Shown: positions 1-11,434, numbered from the stretch's first letter. The stretch is DNA of 29,790 bases from Polymyxa betae (GCA_003693705.1 RBZT01000418.1:1-29790), one strand, 5' to 3'. Translations and numbers: made by a program. The notes: a model not told the origin generated them from the sequence alone.

Positions 1-75
1 CATTAGAGCTACCTCCTCGCTATGAAATTAAAAAAAACATCTGCATTTCTTCTATAATGTGGCTGCCGCAAGAAA

Positions 76-116
76 CTGCGCGAGTGCGCAGATTTTTTAC
101 TGCGTAAGTGACGCAG
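76..116. repeat. Two tandem, similar small hairpins
   Basis: Two perfect 6-bp stems lie 24 bp apart. The first is CTGCGC (76-81), a 4-nt loop, then GCGCAG (86-91). The second is CTGCGT (100-105), a 5-nt loop, then ACGCAG (111-116). They share the frame CTGCG..AGTG..CGCAG, so one probably arose as a copy of the other. A partial third copy of the CTGCG half begins near 123. They lie beyond the 3' end of the H4 gene. Function unknown. Confidence 0.6.
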
Positions 117-157
117 AAACAATCTGCGTGCGCAAATTTTGCTTATAAAAATACTCC

Positions 158-203
158 CTTATAATTAATACAAAGGCCTTCCACCGACCGTATTAATTAT
201 AAG
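158..203. repeat. Perfect 14-bp inverted repeat downstream of H4
   Basis: The arm CTTATAATTAATAC (158-171) is matched exactly by its reverse complement at 190-203, with an 18-nt spacer. It lies about 150 bp past the H4 stop codon. A transcript reading through could fold into a long AT-rich hairpin. It does not resemble the classical metazoan histone stem-loop. It could be a transcript-end element, a remnant of a small mobile element, or chance in AT-rich DNA, although an exact 14-bp match is unlikely by chance. Confidence 0.7.
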
Positions 204-349
204 AGAGTGTACGGTACTGTACAGCAGCCGAGATAGTTTTTTATCGACTTGCTTTCTAGGCAATTGCAATTTGTCATAGAATTGATACAGAATATTTAGT
301 GATTTACATAGATTAAATAAATTAGCAACAGGAAGAGATGAGGAAGGAT

Positions 350-1437
<1,088 letters not shown>

Positions 1438-1493
1438 TAACCTTGTATAACAAAAAATAATATTCTTTTTAATATATATATTCTCAAACTTCC

Positions 1494-1517
1494 AATGATT
1501 TCAATGCAGAAATCATT
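1494..1517 (+). terminator. Perfect AT-rich hairpin after H3
   Basis: The stem AATGATTTC (1494-1502), a 6-nt loop and GAAATCATT (1509-1517) form a perfect 9-bp stem. It starts 57 nt after the H3 stop codon. The position matches where replication-dependent histone mRNAs carry their processing hairpin, but the sequence is not the conserved GC-rich metazoan stem-loop. It may be a lineage-specific 3'-end signal. An ordinary poly(A) route is also possible, since the flanks are AT-rich. Confidence 0.5.
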
Positions 1518-1649
1518 TCATTTAATCACTCAATTTGGCTTCATCATTATTAACTAACAGTAGAAGTTTTGTAGAATTCCAACTACTTTATTATATATTT
1601 TTCGTCTAATCTGAAGCAGACAAACGAAATCTAATATCCTCATTTAGGC

Positions 1650-4640
1650 ATGCAGTAAGTAGCTGGTTCGTTTCAGGAAAACGGTGTTTAGTCGGAATTC
1701 ACTTCATCTTCGAAATCCAACCGTGGCGTCGTCCTCTGGCCTGAAGCTGTCGGCAGCGGCGCTGTATGAGGCGCCTTGTATGGATCAGGCCCAACCAGCA
1801 CAGCAGCATGATCTCGATCCTGTGGCAGCCACCGTCCCGGCTTGGCTCGAACAGCTTCGTGGCTCGCTGGAGACTGGCCTGGCTGCACCAACCGCCGACC
1901 ATGACCAGAAATCGGCCGATTGGTGTCTTCAGGTGATTTCTCCCACAGTTAGATTATTCTCTTCTGATGCCTTTCAGGCCCAGATAAACCTGTTCACGTC
2001 GATGGAATCCGATGAGAAAACTGACGACGTCGCTGATGCTGCTAAGGCGGCCTCGGATGACGCTGATCGAGCTGTACAAGCGATACCTGCAGCACCTTCT
2101 ACAACTGCAGAACCTTACTTGGTGCAATTCTTAGCTACCAAAGTTCTAGACGAACTCAAACCGTATAATATCCGGGATCGTTTTGGGAAATTGTTCACAA
2201 GACAAAACGCAGGTTGATTAAGCAGGTTTACTGTTTTGCCCCATTCACCCACGAAACTGTCTAGACTCTCCAATTAACGAACTGAAGAAATATGAAAGCT
2301 CTGTTCGAATGGCTGTTTCATTGCATGAGAAGCACATGATCCGGTTGAATGCGGCTCGCAAGCGTATTGATATCTCGATGAAGGGTCACTGATTACACCC
2401 GTTACTGAGTTGATAGCAACTGAATCAGTGTTAGAGGATCTCGCCAAATGGGATCGCTGGGCTATGGACGCGCTCAGCACGCTCGGGCAAACGTACTTTG
2501 AAACCTGCCGCCTGCATCTCGATTCACAGATCGAGATTGAAGTTCATACTGTTGATTGGCTGAACCGAATACTGGCCCAAATCAACGCCCGAATTCTTCA
2601 AAACAATATGTTGGAACGATTTCTTCGTGGTTCCTGCTTCGCTTATCCCTGTCGATAGAGATTTTTCCAATCCGGGACTTTTACAGATCGATGCTGCAAC
2701 CGGGACCTTTGTCAAAGTTGAAGATTTAATTCTACCAGAACATATTGCAGGTATGAAACGAGGATGTCAATCACTCCAAGAAGTTCTCGAACAGCTTTCG
2801 GTTGGTTGCTTTTATGTTTCTAATGCCAAGGCTGATATTGGTCTGATAGACTCAGTACGAAGAGCAGCAGCGAGAGTGTACAAGATTGGAGACAGCAGCT
2901 GAGAGAAGACTGAAACTTGCCAATCTTGTGTCTATCGTGTGTATCATTCACTGTCAAGGGCTGCATTTATTCATCGATGTGATCAGGGCTTAGCGAATTC
3001 GAAATCGCACCCCTTCCAGAGCGTGCGCTTTTACTATCATGAACCAGACAAGATCGCCCAGGTGTGTTTTATTGCTCCTCTTGTTATCGCCCACTCTAAT
3101 GCTTCGTACAGACGGCGTTTAATAGATTGATGCTGGACGAAAGGCAACGTGTTGGGCAACTGATAAAGCAATGGATGGCTTTGCTCAGAAACGCCCTTAA
3201 AGTTCGTCCCGATTGACTGCTTGATTATTCCGCCAGCCATTAAGTTCAAATGAATAGAACCCAGCTCGCCGTGTTACTGCTGAAGCGATTAATGCCTTTC
3301 TTGAGTATTTGGTCACGTTTCTCATCAAATCGTACAATTTACACAGAGAGACCCAGGACAGGACGCTTCGTTTGTTTGTCCATCGAATGATTTTCCCAAG
3401 AATAATGAGGTCAGTTGCCATGCTCTGCAGGCAATCGTTTGATCAAAAGTTTCGCTGCAGAACTTTAAATCGTCTACAAAGCAATAATGAGATTGAAAAC
3501 GATGCCAAGTTTCGGAAGAAGGTTCGCTGGATGTGGCGGCTGAGTCAAGAACAGATTGGAATTGGCAAAGAGTTTCGGTTGGTTCGGCGACTTGATGCGG
3601 TTTGAGCGTTGTTCATTGATCTCATACAGATGTCCAAATGAATATTGTCTTGCTGCTCCTCCTCCTGGTCTTACGATTGTGTTTGCTGCTTGTTGCGATA
3701 ACTGACTCGATTTTAGGCATGATGACATCCCCGACCGGGATCTTACAGCCGCAGACTCCTAACAGCTTCTCTGCTGTTTCTACGACCGGTAAAATGTTCT
3801 GCTAGACAGCCGTGTTCTGACATGTTGCCAAGGCTCGTCAACGACCATGTTGTGCTTACCGAGCGATTTCCCCTTTTTCGAATCGATCAGTATTTTATCC
3901 AGTTTGGAGCATCAGGTAGCATTGGGTCTTTTCTTCCATTTAGCTTACAGAGCGCTTATTTGCTTTTGAGTGTGTTCCAACGGATATGCTCTTCACCTTG
4001 ATGCAGACAATATCCTCGATTCAGCATTGTTGTAGGCGATATTCTGGTCTGTACAGCTTTCATTAAACGATTTGACGTTGGTTGAGATTGGACCAGGAAA
4101 GGATGATGCGATCGTTGGGGCCGATGACCTGTTTCCCATCGCGATCTGGGTGGTCGTACACTCTCACACTCCAAAGTATGATAGCGACCCTCGATGCTTG
4201 TCGGTACTTTCTTACTGTGTTGCAAACAGCATCAACAGTCGACTCGGTCACATATTACGATTGTTAACCGATGATAAGCTGAGGAACTTTGGTGAATCGG
4301 GAATTTCTCTGGCTATTATAGAAGGTGCGATGAAAACATTTTTCTTTTACTATGCTCATACGGTTTACAGCTACAATCTCGTATATTCTTAATGTGCAGC
4401 CATCAAAGTTCGGTCTGCCGTTTAGCGGTGACGACGATCCCGATTTCATTGCATCGCATTCAAGTACATTTGACCTTTTTGTTTGTGCATCATTTGACAT
4501 GTTTTTCCTCAGATTCTTCTGCTAATCACGAAGAACCTGTCAATTTTGATGATGTCTCACCGAATGGTAAGCTGCATATACTATTGATCAGCGGCTATAG
4601 AATTTGAGCATTTCGTGCAGATGAAGACCCGTTTTCGTAG
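1650..4640 (+). CDS. VPS9-domain Rab5-family guanine exchange factor (multi-exon)
   Basis: VPS9 domains activate Rab5-type GTPases on endosomes. The signature lies near 4100-4200: GADDLFPIAIWVVVHSHTP, matching the family's GADDFLPILIYV core, followed by a helix ending GESGISLAIIEGA. The segment ahead (near 3310-3600; LVTFLIKSYNLHRETQ, DAKFRKKVRWMW) fits the helical layer that precedes VPS9 domains. The N-terminal half is Ala/Asp-rich and then helical, possibly coiled coil (KKYESSVRMAVSLHEKHM). Splicing by eye gives a first exon of ATG CA at 1650 joined over a 37-nt intron (1655-1691). Further introns are 2213-2264, 2385-2416 and about 2611-2659, then several more. The last exons read NFDDVSPN then DEDPFS and stop at 4638-4640. 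If the tiny first exon is wrong, the first in-frame ATG is at 1780. Junctions between 2830 and 2950 and between 3600 and 4060 are not resolved. No Ras, ankyrin or zinc-finger domain was recognised. Confidence 0.8.
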
Positions 4641-4749
4641 TCATGACTTTGTCAGAGAACATTAAATAATAAATCATTCTGATTTATGTGAGAATGGATT
4701 CTATGTCCGTCTTATCGTCACAAAGGCTCCGATCCCCGATTGCCTCATA

Positions 4750-5418
4750 ATGTCAGCTGTGATCCCGCCAGCCCCAGCTGCACCTCCCCTACCTTTGGCC
4801 TTAAATCAACTGCCGCCCATCCGATATTCAATCCTTGATCAGATCGATGCAGCATCGAAATCAGAACCTTCCAAGTCGCGTCGTGTTGGAATGCATAATG
4901 CAAAGCTGATGAGCGTGGTAGGGTCGCTATGGCCAACCTTGGTGTCGAATGGCTGTTCATGAGCGTTAGCTACACTAAACAGATCATCAATCTGGAGAAG
5001 AGTTCGTCATACCAAGGCAAGGTTAAATTCTTTTACGTCGACGAAGAAGTCGAGGTTGTCGTTAGTCTCGTCATGAAATCTTTCTAAATTCTTGACAGAG
5101 GGAGTTTATTGAATCTGTAAACTTAATCGGTAAGAAACCCGATTCGGTTCATCAACTATTAACAATTGGTGCTTTAGTCGGGAGTCCAGCATTGATGTTC
5201 TGGATAGCAGGCAGTCGGGTCATCTTCCAGCGGCCAGGATGGGAGCCATCACCAGTCGTAAGACCACCGCCATCGATCGAATTGGCGTTTAGTCATGACC
5301 TGCATAGATCGTCGGTCCGCTTCCAGATGCTCGTATCGAATCCATCGTCACCTTGGTATTGGAGCAATATACGGCCATAAAAGAGAATCCGAAATACATC
5401 CTCAAGCTTGCATTTTAG
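4750..5418 (+). CDS. Hypothetical multi-exon protein
   Basis: I do not recognise this protein. The ATG at 4750 opens a Pro/Ala-rich stretch (PAPAAPPLPLALNQLPP) and then SILDQIDAASKSEPSK. A 47-nt GT-AG intron (4875-4921) joins in phase to VAMANLGVEWLFMSVSYTK and KVKFFYVDEEVE. A further intron ends at about 5097, then REFIESVNLI. A strong donor (GGTAAGAA near 5130) may remove 50 nt before a hydrophobic SPALMFWIAGSRV. A 50-nt intron from about 5258 leads to IVGPLPDARIESIVTLVLEQ and a stop at 5416-5418. Codon-like content is good in each piece, but the order of splices is inferred. It could instead continue into the next gene. It starts 110 bp after the VPS9 gene, whose 3' flank has an AATAAA-like signal near 4666. 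Confidence 0.4.
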
Positions 5419-5585
5419 AGAAGACGACTGTTCGTAATCTCTTATGGAATCAGACGAGCAGGTTCACATTCATCCCTGCAGAAATCTGTGTTGGTTTCAG
5501 ACCGCAAAACCATAAAAATGATGAGTCATGTCGTCAGGCTGCACGTGTCGTGGGCAGTCTTCTGAAGTCTGTAAATCGCAAAGCA

Positions 5586-6086
5586 ATGTTGCTGATAACA
5601 TTCGCTCTTGCTGCTGCTGGCGTCTATGCAGGACGAGTCGGGGACGATCCCAACATGGACCGATTCGAAGGCCCGTCGTATATGGTCGCCGACCCAACCC
5701 AGGAGCGGTCGGTACTGGTGACGATCTTCCTGCAATGTGTTGGACTGTGGGCGTTGTCCTGGGCCATCGCATCCATCGTATTCTTCTTGCTTTTGCGGCA
5801 TCCATCAGATTGGACGCGGAGCCTGGCTGCATCGAAATCTGGGAACCCGTCTCAGAAGCAGAAACGCTCGAGGGCTAGCCCGAAAAAAAGATCGCCAGCA
5901 AACAGGTCGCCAACGCACCGAGATCAGCAGCGCCAACCCGGTAAGCAATCGCGAGAAGATTCATTAAGCAACGGCTACCTTCCACAAAACGACCAGGCAG
6001 TCCAGAACGCTTCTTCAACATTCAAGCAACAAGTTTATTTGGACAGGAAGCGGATCTGGGGTGACCCCAAGGCCCCAACTCAATAG
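5586..6086 (+). CDS. Small membrane protein with basic tail, unrecognised
   Basis: An open frame from the ATG at 5586 encodes 166 residues. It starts with a hydrophobic MLLITFALAAAGVYAG that could be a signal peptide or first membrane segment. A short acidic/polar stretch (GDDPNMDRFEG) follows. A strong membrane segment of about 25 residues begins near SVLVTIFLQCVGLWALSW and ends in FFLLL. The C-terminal 90 residues are Lys/Arg/Ser/Gln-rich (SKSGNPSQKQKRSRASPKKR). The frame stays open upstream to 5295, so the gene may start earlier or be the last exon of the preceding gene. It converges on the kinase gene that ends at 6259. No family recognised. Confidence 0.45.
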   Translation: MLLITFALAAAGVYAGRVGDDPNMDRFEGPSYMVADPTQERSVLVTIFLQCVGLWALSWAIASIVFFLLLRHPSDWTRSLAASKSGNPSQKQKRSRASPKKRSPANRSPTHRDQQRQPGKQSREDSLSNGYLPQNDQAVQNASSTFKQQVYLDRKRIWGDPKAPTQ

Positions 6087-6219
6087 AGTATAACTCTATC
6101 CATCCACTTTTATAGATATTATATACAGCCTGGAATTGGGTGAACTGAAGGGCGAGCCACAGCCTAGACCTGAGGCATGGCGTAACAAAACGAGGCATTA
6201 CAGTCATACTCATACAGTT

Positions 6220-6233
6220 CCCTAACCCTAACC
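6220..6233. repeat. Short CCCTAA-type telomere-like tract
   Basis: About 2.3 copies of the CCCTAA unit lie between the convergent ends of two genes. It is too short to be a telomere and may be chance. The rest of the 172-bp convergent gap holds only 3' flanking sequence. Confidence 0.3.
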
Positions 6234-6258
6234 TCTCGCTCATTTTAATGATGGTTTA

Positions 6259-7863
6259 TTATCGCAATGGTTGTTGGGAATCGGGCGAACTCGGGGATCC
6301 TTCACCTGTTGAGGCACCGGCGCTTGAGCGTCGCACTGTCGAGATCGCCCTAGATGATCCAGCGCTGCTCAGCGAGTGACGACGTTTCGGTGTCGGCTTC
6401 GACCACGCTTTTCGGTAATCGTATTCGTAGCCAGCAAATTTGTTGTTATCGGCGACTGCCTCTTGGGCTTCCGGTTCCAAGATATCCAACTACCATCATC
6501 ATCAATGGTCAAAGCAATGGAAATCATCGCTATTTCATACAGCGAAAACATGGGCCGAAAAATTGTCCCAAGAATTCGGAGCAATTTCTAATGGTCCACA
6601 TCCTTTCCTCTATCAAACGCATTCATAGCGGTTCTTCAGATGGCAAACAAGAATTTCGGAAAGGCAACATTTTTCCAAACCTCTGACCTTTCGAAGCTGC
6701 GGCCAGTCGACTCCCGAGAAGAATCCATGGGCCTTAACTTCGTTCCAAACAGTCAGCCGATTCTTCAAGTTGAATGCCATCAATCGCTGAATGAGATCTT
6801 TCGCGCCGTCATCAATTCCGTTCCATGACGAGGGCTCAGCTTTTTGGGCGATCATTTCCTCGGTGGATTTGAAAGGCGGTCGGCCTTTCAGTAAGTAGTA
6901 CAAGGTGGCACCGAAAGAGAAAAAGTCAGGTTCGATTCCATGCTCAGAGCCATCATCTAGTTCAGGCGCCATAAATCCGGGTGTGCCGCCCTTGAAGCGC
7001 GCTACAAGATCGGATATGAGTTTTCAGATGATGATGCAAGATGCTTACTTTTATAATCAGTATTTGGATCGAGGATGGTGGCGAGACCAAAGTCAGTGAT
7101 GCGGGCGTGTCCTTGTCTATCGAGGACGATATTTGATGGCTTTAGATCCTATCGTAGATGCGGCAGTAAGCTCAGAATAAGGCGATGAGTTCCAATCCCA
7201 TACATGATGTACGATATGATTGCGATGCAGGTCCTAACAAAATCTGTTGAATCTCATCGATTGCATGATAATGGAGCTTCTTACCTCCAAGCCTAATGCA
7301 ATTTCACTGGCAAAGAATCTGGCGATTTCTACTTTAAAAGTGTGATGAGTTGTGATGTGATGTTCTAGATTGGAACATCGTTTCAGAACTGATGGGTATT
7401 TCATGATTGATTGAAATCTCTTACCAAGATCGCCACCAGCTAGAAAGTCCATGACCAGATATAGGTGGATGTTGTCCTGAAATGCATAATAGAGCATGGG
7501 AGTGAAGAGCGACCGAGTTCGCTGTAACACATTCCTTTCGAGCCAGGCCACTTTGATGAACACTTCCGATTGCATCAACTGAGCTTTACCCATACGTTTC
7601 ATAGCCAGGATTCCACCATCTCCCACCTTCGGATCCGTCTTCTTCTGTTATTCAAACCTAAACCACTAGGGTTTCTGTTCTCTTTACAAAGAGCGAACCT
7701 TCACGATATGAACCATTCCAAATCCACCTTCATTTGCGGTTAAAATGTTATGATCGAATTACTGTGATTCTCTACCTTTGCCGATAGCTCCCACAATCTC
7801 GAAATGAGTTATGTCAACTTGATCTTTATTTGGACGATTTCCCGAAGGACATTGACATCCCAT
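6259..7863 (-). CDS. STK32/YANK-like AGC serine/threonine kinase
   Basis: Nine exons close in frame to about 375 residues: 7863-7776, 7727-7699, 7644-7425, 7331-7285, 7233-7204, 7148-7049, 7001-6688, 6609-6541 and 6489-6259. The protein opens MGCQCPSG, with a Gly and two Cys that could carry lipid anchors, as in animal YANK kinases, which also begin MG. The start context ITHFEIVGAIGKGGFGMVHI (glycine loop) closely follows the STK32 HFEILRAIGKGSFGKV pattern. The VAIK-type lysine is in GILAMKRM. The hinge is VMDFLAGGDL, the magnesium loop TDFGLAT, and the activation segment ends KGGTPGFMAPE. The catalytic loop reads IVHHDLKPSN, with His replacing the Arg of HRD. The tail has NNKFAGYEYDYRK and then a Ser/Pro-rich end. 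Substrates unknown. It could be another small AGC branch, but the glycine-loop wording favours YANK. Confidence 0.88.
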
Positions 7864-8052
7864 TGGAGAAACGACACTTTGATCAGTACTGTCAAAGAGG
7901 ATCGATCGATTTCACGCATGAGCTATTAGCTCAGCTACGATTGTGACTGGCCAGAACATAGGGGCTATGAACTCAGACGGATCATGAAGACAGAGCGGAA
8001 ACAAGCTCTGGCGATTAAAACTGAATACAGAATATGATTACTGATCTTCTCA

Positions 8053-9136
8053 TCACAATGAAGTCTCAGAACTAAAATCTCGATTCTCAAGGCGAATCCC
8101 GAAGAGGCAGACGTTGCGATGGTCGCCCTGGTTTGATCAGCATCATTACAACTTTCCTGATATCAGCAAGGAACTTCTGGACATTAATTGGCATCAACAA
8201 TCACTAGATATCATTTCAATTGTTCATTTCACGAGGGTTTTCAGTACAAAACAAATCGTCTGAGTCAATCGGGGAATCCTCCTCATTCTTCTTCGCATTC
8301 ATTCTTCGTGCTAGATAAGACGTCTTTGAAGCAATTCTTCACTTCCAGGCTAAAAACGCCGGTCGATTTCGTAGCAATCTTTCTGAAACCGTGGATTCGT
8401 TAATCAGGAGCGGAGCTGCCCGGCAAATTTGATTCTGTCCAGGGTTTCACGAACCGAATTCGTGGGTGCTTCATGTAAGATGAAGGAGGTCAGGTGGATG
8501 CGGGCAGCAAATTGAGTCTCGCTGGTCACCTGCTCATTGATATAGCCGAGCATGGGGTGATTACGAGATGGAATCGATTCGTCAAAAAGTCGTATGGGTG
8601 AACAATTGATAGCTGTGGCAGTTCATTTGCCACCTTGCTGTACCAGGCGATACATTTTTGAACGTCCAAGAAGAGGTTCTCCTCGTGGAACAACTAGCAC
8701 ACACAGAAAGTCGACGAATCCCATTAATTGAGATGACAACCGTCGCAGGAAATATCGAAGTCAGACAGTCAGAATAAGCAAGACAAATGATTTTCTTCAT
8801 AGCTCCACAAACCACAAGCGATCTCGAACGCATTATTGCAAGAGTATTTACAGAATTGATATCTAGATTACGAGCATTAAATGAAGTAACCACACTGCGA
8901 GAGCGATCCTAGGCCGTTCTGATGAACAGCATCGGAAGCAACCTCGAGGCGCACCGTACTCGGATCAAGGTTTCTCTCGACCGCAAGCTGTCAAACCTTT
9001 CCGAATCGGATCGACAATCAGGGCGATCTCTCGGCTGACCCATTCTGCAAAGATTGCGAGAGCGCCTTTTGCGCACAGTTGGGTTTTGGAGTCGTCGGGC
9101 GACTGTCGACAGCCTCTCTATACATAAAAAACGCAT
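8053..9136 (-). CDS. Unresolved multi-exon gene, partly spliced
   Basis: Several minus-strand stretches look coding and are joined by plausible short introns, but I recognise no family. In order: KTQLCAKGALAIFAEWVSRE (about 9080-9020); NARNLDINSVNTLAIMRSRS (about 8885-8820); LFHEENLFLDVQK (about 8693-8655), joined over a 41-nt intron to RLFDESIPSRNHPMLGYINE and RETLDRIKFAGQ (about 8610-8410). Possible further pieces are FRKIATKSTGVFSLEVKNCF (about 8390-8330), an acidic EEDSPIDSDDLF (about 8280), and a final exon ending ENRDFSSETSL with stop at 8053. An apparent shift of one base near 8985 could be an undetected splice, an assembly error or decay. A stop at 8404-8406 is an alternative end. It shares a short upstream region with ALAS, which runs the other way. 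About 190 bp separate the stop from the kinase start at 7863. Confidence 0.3.
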
Positions 9137-9326
9137 AGTAAGAGGAGGAGGCCACCCCTTTATCTGTCATATCTGTCATTGACTCGTTTCCATCACGAAA
9201 TTAGTCGAGAATTGTCTGGACGCACGAGATATCACTCGAGCTAGACCATCCCCGATCAGGGTTCGTCATAGGTCGATTGCAATCGCAGCGTTAGCCGTAC
9301 CGATCCAGTTGCGGTCATTATCGAAA

Positions 9327-11325
9327 ATGGCACCCTGGCCGAAGGTGGTTTTGGCGACCGCGAATGCGGCCGTAGCAACTGCCTGTCCCTTTCTTCGGGC
9401 TAATGCTGGCAATCTGACGCCAGCGATGCTGCCGTCGTTGATCCAGTCGGTTGGGAAGAATAGCTGCCCCTATATCCAATCGATGCTTCGAAAACAAGAA
9501 TGTGGTTCTTCGGAATCCGTCCAACGAGTAAGGCATCTGCCGTTTTCAATCACCTTTCATGAATTTTTAATATTTTGTTAGTGTGCATCTTGCCCTGCCT
9601 CACAAGGCTTGCTTCACAAAATCCGCACTGAAGCTCTGGTTGAAGATAAACTTCGACAACTCAAATCCGAGGGACGGTAATGAAATCAGTCAGCCACAGC
9701 AAAGCGACGTCTTACCTCTTGGTTAGATATCGTACGTTCTTTGATATCGACCGCTCAGCTGGGGCCTTCCCCGCTGCCAAATGCAAGAACAACAACATCA
9801 CGGTCTGGTGCAACAATGATTATCTAGGCATGGGCCAGCATCCCAAGGTCGTATCTGCCATGCACGAAGCAATCGATAAGGTATTATTACGTGCGCTCTA
9901 GCTCTGTGTTCGTTTTAAAACCGCTGCTCTAGGCTGGTGCTGGAGGTAAGCGACAGGCCGCAGATTATATCGTCTGTGAAGCTGACTGCTGGAAGCTGGC
10001 GGTACTCGTAACATATCGGGAACTTCTCATTATCACAGCGAATTAGAGAATGAGCTCGCCTCTTTACATGGACATGAAGCTGCTCTTGTCTTCTCATCTG
10101 GTTTCTAGACCCGTTGTCATTCCCATCTCTCGTCTTAGCTGAAATTCCAGGTTATGTTGCAAATGACGCAACTCTGTCAACGTTGGCAACTCTGCTTCCT
10201 GGTGCTCATTTCTTTAGCGATGAACTGAACCATGCCTCGATGATTGCTGGAATCTTACGAAGTCGCGGTAATTCGTCTCCTGTAGAAGCGGCTCCTGGCC
10301 CATCGTGTCTTTTACAGCAACCAAATCTGTCTTCCGCCACAACGATGTCGAACACCTGGAAGAGCTCCTCTCTAAGGCTGATCCGAACGTCCCGAAAGTT
10401 GTCGTCTTCGAGTCAGTTTACTCCATGGACGGAGACATTGCCGACATTGGTGCCATTTGCAGCGTCGCCGAAAAATACGGTGCTCTTACCTTCATCGATG
10501 AAGTAGATTCAAAAAATGTGTTTCAAAATCAGTGCTTAAGCGTTTACAGGTCCACGCCGTTGGATTGTACGGTAATGAAGGTGCTGGCGTTGCTTCAAGA
10601 GATGGCCAATCTCATCGTCTCTCTATGGTTTCTGGTGCGGATGTTTCTTGTTTGCAGGATGGCTCGTGCTCATTGCTGTTTAGGCACGTTAGGGAAGGCT
10701 TTCGGATCATTCGGTGGCTATGTCTCTGGAACCGCTTCTATGATTGATGCCATTCGCAGCTATGCTCCTGGATTTATTTTCACGACGGTAAATTGCGCGT
10801 GAGGTGCCTGCATGAATCTGAGTTTCGCTTTAGGCCATTCCTCCTGCAGTTGCTGCTGCTTCTCTTGCAAGCATCCGAGTTCTTCGTAGTGATGAGGGAC
10901 GCTCGTTAAGGAATCGGCATCAAGTACCATGAGCTGAAGTTTCTGTAATTTGGTTTCTTATGATGTTCTAGGAGCGTGCTTCGTTAGTCAAAAGAGTGCT
11001 GAAAGGAGCTGGACTTCCTGTAATCCAATCAGACAGCCACATTGTTCCCGTAATTGTTGGAGATCCTGTTAAATGCAAGAAAGCCTCCGATCTTTTGATG
11101 GAATCACATCGCCTTTACGCCCAGGTATGATTTTACCGATTCCAAACACTTCTATTGAATAAGCGTTGTTAGCCCATTAATTATCCGACCGTCCCGCGTG
11201 GTACTGAGCGATTGAGGCTCACTCCGACTCCTCTACATGACGAATCGAAAGTCTACCAACTTCGAGACGCACTGGTTTCTGTTTGGCAGCAACTTGATCT
11301 ACCGATTATTGCATCAGCAAGCTGA
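9327..11325 (+). CDS. ALAS: 5-aminolevulinate synthase (mitochondrial)
   Basis: This PLP enzyme condenses glycine with succinyl-CoA to give 5-aminolevulinate, the first step of haem synthesis in the Shemin pathway, in the mitochondrial matrix. Twelve exons close in frame to 484 residues: 9327-9527, 9582-9676, 9727-9880, 9933-9945, 9996-10100, 10151-10267, 10318-10502, 10550-10634, 10684-10787, 10834-10923, 10972-11124 and 11173-11325. Core signatures are [50 protein letters not shown], the PLP-lysine segment [24 protein letters not shown] and [11 protein letters not shown]. The N-terminal region is Ala-rich, suiting a transit peptide. It holds CPF, CPY and CPA motifs like the haem regulatory motifs of animal ALAS. 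The 13-nt fourth exon (AGAG) is notable. It converges on CARNMT1 with 109 bp between stop codons. Confidence 0.97.
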
Positions 11326-11434
11326 ACACTCTTTATCGGTAGCTGTTCCGCGCAACAATATCATTGTCTTTCCTATTTTGTTAAAACCAATACATATGTA
11401 AGCACTTATATAACGGAGTGGAACATTATTTATT

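Noticed and set aside
6220-6233. Telomeric repeat
   Set aside because: Only about two CCCTAA units; unique genes flank both sides, so it is not a chromosome end.
8618-8638. 21-nt intron on the minus strand
   Set aside because: A 41-nt intron with in-phase junctions explains the same frame change and fits the other introns better.
8600-8700. Weak enolase-like wording (LPQLSIVHPYDF) on the minus strand
   Set aside because: Resemblance is limited to a few residues, no metal-binding motif follows, and a better-phased splice removes most of it as intron.
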